From: JBEATZ01 sp041178545
GTDB lineage: Bacteria; Planctomycetota; UBA1135; UBA2386
Direction: 5' to 3'
DNA length: 59,807 nt
Assembly: GCA_041178545.1 (NCBI GenBank)
Contig: JBEGVB010000032.1
Span: 1-59,807 of the forward strand
In this document: in pieces, positions 25,456 to 42,045 of the stretch
Numbering within the stretch: the first letter of the stretch is position 1
Layout: each line of letters opens with the position of its first letter
Position numbers and translations under genes: made by a program
The notes under the pieces: generated by a model
The model's database searches: none
The model's input: the letters and a program-made list of their open reading frames with translations, nothing else
Told to the model about the DNA's origin: nothing

Positions 25456-25865
25456 CAGATGTGCCTCCGGCGGACCATGCGCGTCTTCACCGGCAGCTTG
25501 TGGGCCACGCGGTTGAAGGCCGTCTTGGCAACGTCCTCCGTGACGCCGTCCATCTCGAACAGGATGGTGCCCGGCCTGATCACGGCTGCCCAGAACTCCA
25601 CGTCACCCTTGCCGGTGCCCATTCGGGTCTCGGCCGGCTTCTTGGAGACCGACTTGTGAGGGAACACGCGGATCCAGAACTTGGCTTCCGGAGCGTTGCG
25701 CGACGCGGCGACGCGGCCGGCCTCGATCACGCGGGCGGGCAGCCAGCACGGCTCGAGGGCCTGCAGGCCGAACTCACCGAACGCGACCTCGTTGCAAGAC
25801 GTGGCATTGCCCTTGATCTTGCCTCGCATCTGGCGGCGGTACTTGGTGCGCTTTGGCATCAACAT
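25455..25865 (-). CDS. rplP: 50S ribosomal protein L16
   Basis: L16 supports the A-site and P-site tRNA elbows. The 136-residue protein starts MLMPKRTKYRRQMRGKIKG and has FGEFGLQALEPCWLPARVIEAGRVAASR (internally ALEPCWLPARVIEAGR) and RMGTGKGDVEFWAAVIRPG. Length is normal. The Arg hydroxylated in E. coli L16 lies in the RMGxGKG motif, which is kept here. Located between rpsC and rpmC. Confidence 0.97.
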   Translation of the reverse strand: MLMPKRTKYRRQMRGKIKGNATSCNEVAFGEFGLQALEPCWLPARVIEAGRVAASRNAPEAKFWIRVFPHKSVSKKPAETRMGTGKGDVEFWAAVIRPGTILFEMDGVTEDVAKTAFNRVAHKLPVKTRMVRRRHI

Positions 25866-25880
25866 GGGTCAGCTCCTGGC

Positions 25881-26567
25881 TCAGTTCGTCCGGTCCGCGG
25901 CGGCGGTGCGCACCGGGAGGAGACCGTTCGTGGTCTCGCCGGGGCCGTACTCGCCCTTGAAGATCCATACCTTGCAGCCAAGCGTGCCGAACTTGGTCTT
26001 GCACACTGCAAAGCCGTAGTCCACCTGCGCACGCAGGGTGCCGCAGGGCACGCGGCCCTTGCGGATCGTTCCGATGCGGGACATCTCGGCGCCGCCGAGA
26101 CGGCCGGCAACGCGGATCTTGATGCCCTTGGCGCCAGCGGCGATCGACGTGTCCGCGACCTTCTTGAGGGCGCGGCGGTAGTTGATGCGCTTCGCAAGCT
26201 GCTCCGACACCGACTCGGCCACGAGGTTGGACTCGAGCTCGGGACGGTGGATCTCGACGATCTTCATGCGCACCGGCTTGCCGGTGAGCTTCTCGATGTC
26301 CTCGCGGAACTTGTCGACCTTGGCGCCCTTCTTGCCGATCAGCGTGCCCGGACGAGCCGTGTGCACGAAGACGGTGATGAGCTCACCAGCGCGCTCGATC
26401 TCGACCTTCGGGATCGCCGCGAACGCCCACTCCTTGCGGATGAAGGTGCGGATCTTGTGGTCTTCGACGAGGAACTTGGAGAAGTCCTTCTTGTTGGCGT
26501 GCCAGCGGCTGCGCCAAGGCTCGATGACCGCGACGCGGAAACCAGTCGGGTGGGTCTTCTGTCCCAT
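25881..26567 (-). CDS. rpsC: 30S ribosomal protein S3
   Basis: S3 guards the mRNA entry channel. The 228-residue protein starts MGQKTHPTGFRVAVIEPWRS, has the type II KH domain (FVHTARPGTLIGKKGAKVDK with GxxG) and the C-terminal domain GRLGGAEMSRIGTIRKGRVP. Order rplV-rpsC-rplP is standard. Confidence 0.97.
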   Translation of the reverse strand: MGQKTHPTGFRVAVIEPWRSRWHANKKDFSKFLVEDHKIRTFIRKEWAFAAIPKVEIERAGELITVFVHTARPGTLIGKKGAKVDKFREDIEKLTGKPVRMKIVEIHRPELESNLVAESVSEQLAKRINYRRALKKVADTSIAAGAKGIKIRVAGRLGGAEMSRIGTIRKGRVPCGTLRAQVDYGFAVCKTKFGTLGCKVWIFKGEYGPGETTNGLLPVRTAAADRTN

Positions 26568-26569
26568 GA

Positions 26570-26953
26570 TTACTCCTGACCGCCCTCTGCGCCCTTGGTG
26601 GCAGCAGCAGGATCGGTGACGTGCACGTGGATGTGGCAGGTGCGCTTGCGGATCGGCATGGCGCGACCCTGCGGACCCGGGCGCCAGCGCAGGCCACCGG
26701 CGAGCATCGGCCCCTCATTGGCGAAGGCCTTGCTCACCACGAGCCGATTTGCGCGGACCTCGGGGTTCTGCAGCGCGTTGGCGACGGCCGAGGCCAGCAC
26801 CTTGTAGACGTAACGCGACGCGCGGTGGCGATCGTGGCGCAGGTCGTCGAGGGCCTGGTTGACCGTGCGGCCGGCGATGAGCTTCATCACGAGGCGCGCC
26901 TTGTAGGCACCCATGCGTGCGAAGCGGTGAACTGCCTTTGCTTCGTATGCCAT
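26570..26953 (-). CDS. rplV: 50S ribosomal protein L22
   Basis: L22 lines the exit tunnel with an extended beta-hairpin. The 127-residue protein has RFARMGAYKARLVMKLIAGR, NPEVRANRLVVSKAFANEGP and GRAMPIRKRTCHIHVHV, which form the globular part and hairpin. It carries a short acidic/Gly tail beyond the hairpin. Standard place between rpsS and rpsC. Confidence 0.96.
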   Translation of the reverse strand: MAYEAKAVHRFARMGAYKARLVMKLIAGRTVNQALDDLRHDRHRASRYVYKVLASAVANALQNPEVRANRLVVSKAFANEGPMLAGGLRWRPGPQGRAMPIRKRTCHIHVHVTDPAAATKGAEGGQE

Positions 26954-26957
26954 CGGA

Positions 26958-27239
26958 TCAGACTCCCTCTGCCGCCGCCTGCTTCGTGGAGTGGCCGCGG
27001 AAGGTGCGGGTCACGGAGAACTCGCCCAGACGATGGCCGACCATGTCCTCGGTCACGTAGACCTTCAGGAAGGCACGGCCGTTGTGGACGTTGAACGTGT
27101 GGCCGACGAAGTCGGGCAGGATCACGCTCGAGCGAGCCCAGGTGTTGATCGGGTCGCGCGAGCCCTTCTTGTTCAACGCCTCCACCTTCTTGAGGAGTTT
27201 GGCGCTGACAAACGGGCCTTTCTTGATGCTGCGGCTCAT
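26958..27239 (-). CDS. rpsS: 30S ribosomal protein S19
   Basis: S19 lies in the 30S head near the A-site finger contact. The 93-residue protein starts MSRSIKKGPFVSAKLLKKV and has WARSSVILPDFVGHTFNVHNGR and MVGHRLGEFSVTRTFRGH, all family hallmarks. It directly follows rplB by 15 bases and precedes rplV by four. Confidence 0.97.
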   Translation of the reverse strand: MSRSIKKGPFVSAKLLKKVEALNKKGSRDPINTWARSSVILPDFVGHTFNVHNGRAFLKVYVTEDMVGHRLGEFSVTRTFRGHSTKQAAAEGV

Positions 27240-27254
27240 GACGATTTACCTGCG

Positions 27255-28115
<861 letters not shown>

Positions 28116-28125
28116 GGTCAGTTCC

Positions 28126-28416
28126 TCAGACGACCTCGATGGAGTCGCCCTTGCGCAGGGTGATGATGGCCTTCTTCCAACCAGGGCTCATGCCCGGGCG
28201 ACCGAAGACGCGGCGGGCCTTGCCGGGCATGGTCACGATGTTGACCTTGACCACCTTGACGCTGAACAGCGTCTCGACGGCCTTGCGGACCTCGCTCTTG
28301 TTGGCCTTGTCGGCCACCTCGAACGTGTACTGGTTGCGCAGGTCCTGGAGCGTCGTGGACTTCTCCGTCACCAGGGGACGGCGGATCAGGTCGTAGAACG
28401 GGATCGGGTTCGCCAT
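28126..28416 (-). CDS. rplW: 50S ribosomal protein L23
   Basis: L23 sits at the exit-tunnel rim and docks trigger factor and SRP. From the ATG at 28416 it has 96 residues: YDLIRRPLVTEKSTTL, YTFEVADKANKSEVRKAVETLF and VVKVNIVTMPGKARRVFGR are typical. The upstream in-frame extension overlaps the rplD stop region and was not used. Confidence 0.96.
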   Translation of the reverse strand: MANPIPFYDLIRRPLVTEKSTTLQDLRNQYTFEVADKANKSEVRKAVETLFSVKVVKVNIVTMPGKARRVFGRPGMSPGWKKAIITLRKGDSIEVV

Positions 28417-28423
28417 GGTGGCC

Positions 28424-29053
28424 TCAGGCGTTGGCAGCGACACAGCGCTGCTTCAGGGCTTCGAGGGCCTGCGGGGTCACGACCATCCAGCGGCGCAGGA
28501 GCACCTGACGCGCGTTGAGGTCACTGACCATGCAGACGTCGACGAGCGGGACGTTGCGCAGCGACAGGTAGAGGTTCTTGTCGGCCTCGTGCACGACCAC
28601 GGTCGCGCTCTTGCCCATGCCGAGCTTGGCGAGGCGGGCAACCGCCTGCTTGGAGCTGGGCTTGGTGAGGTTCCACGACTGCACCACACCCACCTCGCCG
28701 TCCTGGAACTTGGTGAACAGGGCGTTGCGGAGGGCGGCGCGGCGGGCCTTCACCGGCATCGCGTAGGAGTAGTCGCGCGGACGCGGCGGGAAGGTGCGGC
28801 CACCACCGGCCCACAGGGGCGACTTGGTGGTGCCCATGCGCGCGCGGCCCGTGTGCTTCTGCTTCCAGAGCTTCTTGTTGCCGCCATGCACTTCGGCGCG
28901 GGTCTTGGCCTGGTGGGTACCGGCGCGGGCGTTCGCCTCGTACATCACCACCGCGTCCTTGAGGGTGCGACCCAGGACCCGGGAGCCGAAGACGGAAGCG
29001 TCGAACTCCGTCTTGGAGACGGAGTCACCTTGGATGACTTTTACCTCGACCAT
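28424..29053 (-). CDS. rplD: 50S ribosomal protein L4
   Basis: L4 reaches into the exit tunnel and in enterobacteria represses the S10 operon. From the ATG at 29053 it has 209 residues. The tunnel loop contains RGGNKKLWKQKHTGRARMG-like sequence (here HGGNKKLWKQKHTGRARMGT), followed by SPLWAGGGRTFPPRPRDYSY. The usual upstream neighbour rplC is missing: only 114 bases separate it from rpsJ. Confidence 0.96.
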   Translation of the reverse strand: MVEVKVIQGDSVSKTEFDASVFGSRVLGRTLKDAVVMYEANARAGTHQAKTRAEVHGGNKKLWKQKHTGRARMGTTKSPLWAGGGRTFPPRPRDYSYAMPVKARRAALRNALFTKFQDGEVGVVQSWNLTKPSSKQAVARLAKLGMGKSATVVVHEADKNLYLSLRNVPLVDVCMVSDLNARQVLLRRWMVVTPQALEALKQRCVAANA

Positions 29054-29167
29054 GGGAAATCCAGTTTGGCCCCTGTCGAGACGAGTCACCCCCGCCCACT
29101 CTGGGCGGTGACAACCGGATCACGACAAGTGCCCGAAGGCTGTTTTTTGTCTACCAGGAAGGCGAGA

Positions 29168-29473
29168 TCAGGCCTTGATGCGGATGTCCACACCAGCCGG
29201 CATGTTCAACTTGCTCAGGGCGTCGACCGTCTTGGTCGTCGGCTCCGAGATGTAGATCAGCCGCTTGTGGGTCCGGATCTCGAACTGCTCACGACTCTTC
29301 TTGTCCACGTGCGGGGAACGGAGCACCGTGTAGCGCTCCACCCGCGTCGGGAGGGGAACAGGACCCGCAACGCGTGCGCCGGTCCGCTTCGATGTCTCCA
29401 CGATGTCCAGAGCCGCCTGGTCGAGGGCCTCGTGATCGTAAGCCTCCATCCGGATCTGGATCTTCTCCTGCAT
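29168..29473 (-). CDS. rpsJ: 30S ribosomal protein S10 (NusE)
   Basis: S10 is a 30S head protein and, with NusB, part of the antitermination machinery. The 101-residue protein has the core IRMEAYDHEALDQAALDIVE, RTGARVAGPVPLPTRVERYTVLRSPHVDKKSRE (internally GPVPLPTRVERYTVLRSPHV) and FEIRTHKRLIYISEP. It begins the S10-spc-alpha stretch and is preceded by a well-formed promoter with a leader of about 137 bases. Confidence 0.97.
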   Translation of the reverse strand: MQEKIQIRMEAYDHEALDQAALDIVETSKRTGARVAGPVPLPTRVERYTVLRSPHVDKKSREQFEIRTHKRLIYISEPTTKTVDALSKLNMPAGVDIRIKA

Positions 29474-29616
29474 GGCTCGAAATCTTGCTATTGCTGAAGA
29501 CGCGTGGACTGTCGAAGGGGAGCCGGCGGATCGTGGCTGGCGCCATTCCGCCGTAAGTCCTTGTTTTCCGTGGCTTTGGCTTGTTCGGCCTCGCCGCGCA
29601 AAATGAAGGGTCGAGG

Positions 29617-29645
29617 AAGGTAGCGATCCCGCCTCGCGCGGTCAA
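29617..29645 (-). promoter_or_regulatory. Sigma70-type promoter of the S10 operon
   Basis: On the minus strand TTGACC (29645-29640), a 17-base spacer and TACCTT (29622-29617) match the sigma70 consensus well. The -35 element overlaps the stop codon of the upstream EF-G-like gene. Transcription would start near 29610, leaving a leader of about 137 bases before rpsJ. Confidence 0.6.
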
Positions 29646-31660
29646 GACTCCTGGAGGCCTTTTTTTGGGCCCCGACTTTCGGGGCGCGCAGGAATCCAGC
29701 GGCTCGGCCGCAAGGAGACCTCGCCGAGGCCTCGGGTGAGTGATCGCAACCTCGTTGCGTAGCCCAACATCGGTCGCAGTGCCACCCTGCCGGTGACGAC
29801 GGCCCCGAGTTGTCCCGAGGACACCTGCGTGAGTTGTGCGTCCCTCGCATTCAGGTCTCCCACCACTCCCGGCAGCACTGCAGCAGGGCATCGGACCTCG
29901 AACTGGACCTCCGGCTCGAGTGGCTCGACGCCTGCAGCGGCAACCGCCTTGTCGACGGCGAATCCAGCAGCGGTCTGTGCGAGCACGCCCGCAGCCCCGC
30001 GCGGTTCGGTGCGAAGGCGCAGTAGTCGTGCGCACACGGACTGCGCGGGACACGATGCACGCAGGCCCGTCTGCAACCGCGCGCGCAGCGCATCGAGCAC
30101 GAAGGGAGCGTCGGGGTGCGACGCGACCTCGGCAGCAACCTCCACGCGCGACTCCTCGCTCTCCGGCTGCAGCGGGACGAGCTCCACCTCGACCCAGGCC
30201 TCCCCCACCTCGCCCGCAGGCGCGTGCACGAGCGCAGACGCAGTGGCTGCGCGCAGCACGCGCTCGCGGTGGGCCACTCGGGGCGCACCGACGGAGAACG
30301 GCGGTGCGCCGCGTTCGCGCAGCATGTCGCCGGCGACCTCGAGGTGGAGCTCCCCCATGCCTGCGGCCCAGGGCGCGCCAGTCTCCGCATCCACACCCAC
30401 CTCGAGCGTTGGGTCGTCGTCAGCCACCTCGCGCAGGCACGCCATCAGCCGGTCGAGGTCGGCCGCCACCGCCGGCTCGAAGCGGGCAGAGAGCACGGGC
30501 ACCGGGAATCCCATGCGCGCGAGTTCGATCGGCGCCGAAGGGTCGTGGAGCGTGTCGCCCGTCCGCAGCCCGAGCGACCCTGCGAGCACGACAATCTCCC
30601 CCACGCCTGCCTCTGCAACCTCCTCGTGCGCGGTGACCTGCATGCGCCACGGGGCAGGCACGCGAAGTGCCGCTCCGGACCGTGCCACCACGACCGCGTC
30701 CGAGGAGTGGAGCGCCCCGCGGAACACCCGCACGTAGTTCCAAACCTCACGCCCAACGTGTTGGACCTTGAACACGAGCCCGCAGAACGGACCTGCTGGG
30801 TCGGGAGCGGGCTCGCCGTGGAGCGCCGCACGCTCACCGCGCTCGGCGGGAGAGGGCAGCATGGCACAGACCCCGTCGAGCAGGCCGTCCACACCCCGCT
30901 CGTGCAGCGCGCTGCCGAGGAACAGCGGCACCACCGCGCCGCGGCAGGTTGCCGCACGCAACACGGCACGCAAGCGCTCGGATGCAACCGCGCGCCCTGC
31001 AACCCACTCGCCAAGCACCTGCTCGTCGACCTCGGCGGCGACCTCGACCAAGCGGTCCCGGGCAGCGCGCATCTCGAGCTGGATCCGCTCCCGCAGGTCC
31101 GCACCGGGTTCGCCTGCGAACCACTCGACGTTCCCATCCAACACGTGGCCGATGCCGGCGAAGGTGTCGGCCTCGTCCCGGAACGCAATCGCCATGGGCG
31201 CGACAAGGCACTCGAACCGGTCCGCGAGCTGCCGGGCGCAGGCCTCGGGGTCTGCACCAGGACGGTCCATCTTGTTGACGAAGACGACGCGCGGCACGCA
31301 CCACCGCACGGCTTGGCGCCAGACGGTCTCGGTCTGCGACTCGACGCCGCGCTGCCCGTCGACGACCACCACCACGCCGTCGAGCACCCGGAGACAACGC
31401 TCCACCTCCGCGGTGAAGTCCACGTGCCCCGGCGTGTCCACCAGCTGGATCCTGTGGCCCTCCCAGGGGACGTGGGTCGCCGCTGCCGTGATCGAGATCC
31501 CGCGCAGTTGCTCCTGGCGCATCCAGTCGGTGGCTGCGGTGCCCTCGTCCACCTCGCCCACGGACGGGCGCAGGCCGGAAACGTGCAGGATCCGCTCCGT
31601 CAGCGTGGTCTTGCCCGCATCGATGTGCGCGACGATGCCGATGTTCCGCAGCCGATCCAT
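29642..31660 (-). CDS. EF-G paralogue (translational GTPase), divergent
   Basis: Translational GTPase of the EF-G family, 672 residues from the ATG before DRLRNIGIVAHIDAGKTTL; an ATG at 31708 would add 16. G1 AHIDAGKTT, G3 DTPGHVDF, G4 NKMD and the GMGELHLEV motif are intact; switch I has RGISI for RGITI. Domain IV is unlike canonical EF-G: the GGRGQYGHV and YHDVDSSE tip motifs are absent, replaced by Ala/Gly/Glu-rich sequence. Domain V keeps GYATRLRSLTRG. It takes the fusA slot of the str locus but lies behind a terminator. Probably an EF-G2/spdEFG-like factor, with the housekeeping EF-G elsewhere. Confidence 0.85.
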   Translation of the reverse strand: MDRLRNIGIVAHIDAGKTTLTERILHVSGLRPSVGEVDEGTAATDWMRQEQLRGISITAAATHVPWEGHRIQLVDTPGHVDFTAEVERCLRVLDGVVVVVDGQRGVESQTETVWRQAVRWCVPRVVFVNKMDRPGADPEACARQLADRFECLVAPMAIAFRDEADTFAGIGHVLDGNVEWFAGEPGADLRERIQLEMRAARDRLVEVAAEVDEQVLGEWVAGRAVASERLRAVLRAATCRGAVVPLFLGSALHERGVDGLLDGVCAMLPSPAERGERAALHGEPAPDPAGPFCGLVFKVQHVGREVWNYVRVFRGALHSSDAVVVARSGAALRVPAPWRMQVTAHEEVAEAGVGEIVVLAGSLGLRTGDTLHDPSAPIELARMGFPVPVLSARFEPAVAADLDRLMACLREVADDDPTLEVGVDAETGAPWAAGMGELHLEVAGDMLRERGAPPFSVGAPRVAHRERVLRAATASALVHAPAGEVGEAWVEVELVPLQPESEESRVEVAAEVASHPDAPFVLDALRARLQTGLRASCPAQSVCARLLRLRTEPRGAAGVLAQTAAGFAVDKAVAAAGVEPLEPEVQFEVRCPAAVLPGVVGDLNARDAQLTQVSSGQLGAVVTGRVALRPMLGYATRLRSLTRGLGEVSLRPSRWIPARPESRGPKKGLQES

Positions 31661-31709
31661 GGAGCTTGCCACCGCCTGCTGGTGAGTTTCTGGCGGAGCC
31701 CCCGCCATG

Positions 31710-31750
31710 GAAACGAAAACGGCTCGAAACGCAGTGCGTTCGAGCCGTTG
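31710..31750 (-). terminator. Intrinsic terminator after rpsG
   Basis: 31718-31728 pairs perfectly with 31739-31749 (11 bp), and on the minus strand the stem is followed by TTTTCGTTTCC. It separates rpsL-rpsG from the EF-G-like gene, whose first possible ATG comes two bases after this tract. Confidence 0.85.
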
Positions 31751-31789
31751 GTCGAGACCGGCATCGCCGGTGCCCGTGAACGGGTCAGG

Positions 31790-32263
31790 TCACCAGGCGA
31801 AGTGGCTGTAGGCGCTGTTGGCCTCGGCCATCTTGTGGACGTTTTCCTTCTTCGTCACGGCAGCGCCCTGGTTGTTGAACGCGTCGAACAACTCCTCGGC
31901 GAGGCGCTTGCTCATCGGCTTGCCGCGCTTGGCGCGAGCAGCGTCGACGAGCCAGCGGATCGCGAGGCTCTGCTGACGGCGCTTGTTCACTTCCTTCGGC
32001 ACCTGGTAGGTCGCGCCGCCGACTCGCTTGCTACGCACCTCGATGCGCGGCTTCACGTTGTCGATGGCCTTGGTGAAGACATCGACCGGCTCGGCGTTCT
32101 CGACCTTCTTGCAGACCATGTCGAGGGCGTCGTAGAAGATCGCCTGGGCGGTGTTCTTCTTCCCGGCCCACATGATCTTGTTGATGATCTTGGAAGCGAG
32201 CTTGTTGTTGTAGCGAGGGTCACCCGTGAGGAAGACCTCGGTCGACTTGTAGGAGCGGGGCAT
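31790..32263 (-). CDS. rpsG: 30S ribosomal protein S7
   Basis: S7 initiates 30S head assembly and lies at the E site. The 157-residue protein has DPRYNNKLASKIINKIMWAGKKNTAQ, VDVFTKAIDNVKPRIEVRSKRVGG and RWLVDAARAKRGKPMSKRLAEE, all family hallmarks; length is standard. It follows rpsL by 60 bases and is followed by a strong intrinsic terminator, which is unusual because fusA is normally co-transcribed. Confidence 0.97.
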   Translation of the reverse strand: MPRSYKSTEVFLTGDPRYNNKLASKIINKIMWAGKKNTAQAIFYDALDMVCKKVENAEPVDVFTKAIDNVKPRIEVRSKRVGGATYQVPKEVNKRRQQSLAIRWLVDAARAKRGKPMSKRLAEELFDAFNNQGAAVTKKENVHKMAEANSAYSHFAW

Positions 32264-32323
32264 CGGGATCCTGCGGCTGCTGGCGAAAGGGCTCTGGGGA
32301 AGGGGGGACAGGCTGGGAAACGA

Positions 32324-32698
32324 TCACTTCTTCGGGCGCTTGGCACCGTACTTGGAACGGCTGCGGCGACGGGCCTCGACACCCGAGGCGTCGAGACTGC
32401 CACGGAGCACGTGGTAGCGCACACCGGGGAGGTCGCGCACGCGGCCACCGCGGATCAGCACGATGGAGTGCTCCTGGAGGTTGTGGCCCTCACCCGGGAT
32501 GTAGACCGTGACTTCCTTGCCGTTGCTCAGACGCACACGCGCGATCTTGCGCAGTGCGGAGTTCGGCTTCTTCGGGGTCATGGTCTTGACCTGGAGGCAG
32601 ACGCCGCGCTTCTGGGGGCAAGAGTCGAGCACGGGGGACTTGCTCTTGTACTTGACCTTGTTGCGGCCCTTGCGGACCAGTTGGTTGATGGTAGGCAT
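32324..32698 (-). CDS. rpsL: 30S ribosomal protein S12, Arg at position 88
   Basis: S12 monitors decoding at the A site. The 124-residue protein aligns with E. coli S12 without gaps over residues 1-100: K43 in TPKKPNSALRK is kept, but position 88 is Arg (RGGRVRDLPGVRYH) instead of Lys. K88R is a classical streptomycin-resistance substitution in other bacteria. The Asp at 89, methylthiolated by RimO in E. coli, is conserved. First gene of the str unit, with its own promoter upstream. Confidence 0.97.
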   Translation of the reverse strand: MPTINQLVRKGRNKVKYKSKSPVLDSCPQKRGVCLQVKTMTPKKPNSALRKIARVRLSNGKEVTVYIPGEGHNLQEHSIVLIRGGRVRDLPGVRYHVLRGSLDASGVEARRRSRSKYGAKRPKK

Positions 32699-32734
32699 GC
32701 GGAAGTGTCAGGAGTCCGGGTTGAAGGGCAGAAG

Positions 32735-32762
32735 ACGATAGGGAGTGGGATCGGGATTGCAA
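32735..32762 (-). promoter_or_regulatory. Sigma70-type promoter of rpsL-rpsG
   Basis: Minus-strand TTGCAA (32762-32757), a 16-base spacer and TATCGT (32740-32735), about 37 bases before the rpsL ATG. It lies in the 133-base gap after rpoC, which holds no gene. Confidence 0.6.
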
Positions 32763-32831
32763 CCCCGCCGTGGGACGGTGCGGGGCACGAGGGCCGGAGG
32801 CGGAGGAGACACTCCCCCACCCCCGGTGGCA

Positions 32832-37037
<4,206 letters not shown>

Positions 37038-37078
37038 GGGCTACCTGCCTTGGTGGGATCCGTCTGGGTGAAGAAGGT

Positions 37079-40786
<3,708 letters not shown>

Positions 40787-40957
40787 GCGGAAACACCTGG
40801 GGTCCAGACAGCGGGACCCTGTCGCATCGGGGTTGGGCAGGACCAGTCAGGAACTGGCAAGATCTGCTCGAAGGGAGGGAGGAAACCGCTGTCAGCCCGG
40901 AGGGGGGCGAACAGCCCTTGCAAAAATCGGTCCAAAGCGGGCCCGGAAGCGTAGAGA

Positions 40958-41002
40958 CCCCGCACTCCGCCGGCAACCCCAAAGGGGCCGGAGAGCACGG
41001 GG
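40958..41002 (-). other. rplL-rpoB intergenic hairpin
   Basis: 40958-40962 pairs with 40998-41002, enclosing CCGG/CCGG (40970-40973 with 40988-40991) and CCCC/GGGG (40977-40980 with 40984-40987) with a three-base loop. No U-tract follows on the minus strand, so it is more likely a processing site or partial attenuator than a full terminator. In E. coli the same gap holds an attenuator and an RNase III site. Confidence 0.55.
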
Positions 41003-41025
41003 TTCGGATGCCGAGCCAGGCAGGA

Positions 41026-41427
41026 TTACTTGAGCTCGACGGTCGCGCCAGCTTCCTTGAGCTTCTTCTCGATGTCGGCGGCCTCGGCCTTGCTGACACC
41101 TTCCTTGACGGGCTTCGGGGCCTCGTCCACCACGGCCTTGGCCTCCTTGAGGCCCAGACCAGTGATCTCGCGGACCACCTTGATGACGTTGATCTTGTTC
41201 GCGCCGCCATCCTTCAGGACGACGGTGAACTCGGTCTTCTCCTCGGCGGCGGGAGCGGCAGCGGCGGCAGGGCCGGCGGCCACGGCGACCGGGGCAGCAG
41301 CGGAGACGCCCCAGCGGGCCTCCATTGCCTTCACCAGCTGGGCAGCCTTGCCCAGGCTCAGACCATCGATCTTCTTGAAGATGTCCTCGAGCTCGGCATC
41401 AAGGACGACAGTTTCGTTGTTGGACAT
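41026..41427 (-). CDS. rplL: 50S ribosomal protein L7/L12
   Basis: Multicopy stalk protein that recruits translational GTPases. The 133-residue protein has the N-terminal dimerisation helices (LSLGKAAQLVKAMEARWGV), an Ala/Pro-rich hinge (residues about 48-65) and the C-terminal domain KTEFTVVLKDGGANKINVIK, LGLKEAKAVVDEAPKPVKEG. Standard order rplJ-rplL-rpoB. Confidence 0.97.
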   Translation of the reverse strand: MSNNETVVLDAELEDIFKKIDGLSLGKAAQLVKAMEARWGVSAAAPVAVAAGPAAAAAPAAEEKTEFTVVLKDGGANKINVIKVVREITGLGLKEAKAVVDEAPKPVKEGVSKAEAADIEKKLKEAGATVELK

Positions 41428-41487
41428 GGGACTCGACCTCTCGTTGGAAATGCGGGTTGGGTATCGGGATGGGGTGGGACTGCTGGG

Positions 41488-42033
41488 TCAGCTGGCCGCG
41501 GCGCCTTCGCCGCCAGCCTTGTCGACCTTGGCCTGGATGCAGCGGGCCATGCCGCCAGCGAGGGCAGACACGACGGACGCCAGCGAACGGGCCGGACCGG
41601 AGATTGCGGAGACGATCTGCGTGTTGACGGTGTTGCGATCGGGCAGGTCGGCGATGGCTGCGGCAGCGGCACCCACATAGGGAGTGCCCTCCACCACGCC
41701 ACCCACGATCTGGACCGGAACGTCCTTCTTCTGCGCCTTGATGAAGTCGCGCACGAGCTTGGCAGCTGCGATCGCGCCTTCCTTCTTGGCGATGGCGACG
41801 CCGCACTTGCCGGCGAAGGCCGCATCCATGTCGAGCTTGAGCTCGGCAAAGGCCTTCACCGCGAGGCGATTGCGCACCACGCGGTAGCGGATGCCGGCAT
41901 CGCGGAACTTGCCGCGCAGCTCCTTGTCCTGGAGCGGCTGCAGCTTGTCGAAGGTCAGGACCACGCAGGAGCCCATGCTCTGGAACTCACGCTTCAGGTC
42001 CTGGTAGAGAATCTCGTTGACGAGGTTGGGCAC
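41488..42033 (-). CDS. rplJ: 50S ribosomal protein L10
   Basis: L10 anchors L7/L12 dimers to the stalk base. It starts with GTG at 42033, 13 bases after rplA, with a strong AGGAGG seven bases upstream. The 181-residue protein has QSMGSCVVLTFDKLQPL, RDAGIRYRVVRNRLAVKAF and the C-terminal L7/L12-binding helix (LASVVSALAGGMARCIQAKVDK). With only 12 bases before it, the long L10 mRNA leader used for autoregulation in E. coli is not present here. Confidence 0.95.
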   Translation of the reverse strand: MPNLVNEILYQDLKREFQSMGSCVVLTFDKLQPLQDKELRGKFRDAGIRYRVVRNRLAVKAFAELKLDMDAAFAGKCGVAIAKKEGAIAAAKLVRDFIKAQKKDVPVQIVGGVVEGTPYVGAAAAAIADLPDRNTVNTQIVSAISGPARSLASVVSALAGGMARCIQAKVDKAGGEGAAAS

Positions 42034-42045
42034 GGCTCAGCCTCC

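Noticed and set aside
29054..29167. Hairpin before rplD considered as a terminator
   Set aside because: The CCGCCCA/TGGGCGG stem is not followed by a U-tract on the minus strand, and rplD must be transcribed through this region.
31661..31708. Longer N-terminus for the EF-G-like protein starting at 31708
   Set aside because: That ATG lies immediately after the terminator tract with no ribosome-binding site, and the added residues are not conserved in EF-G; the ATG at 31660 fits better.
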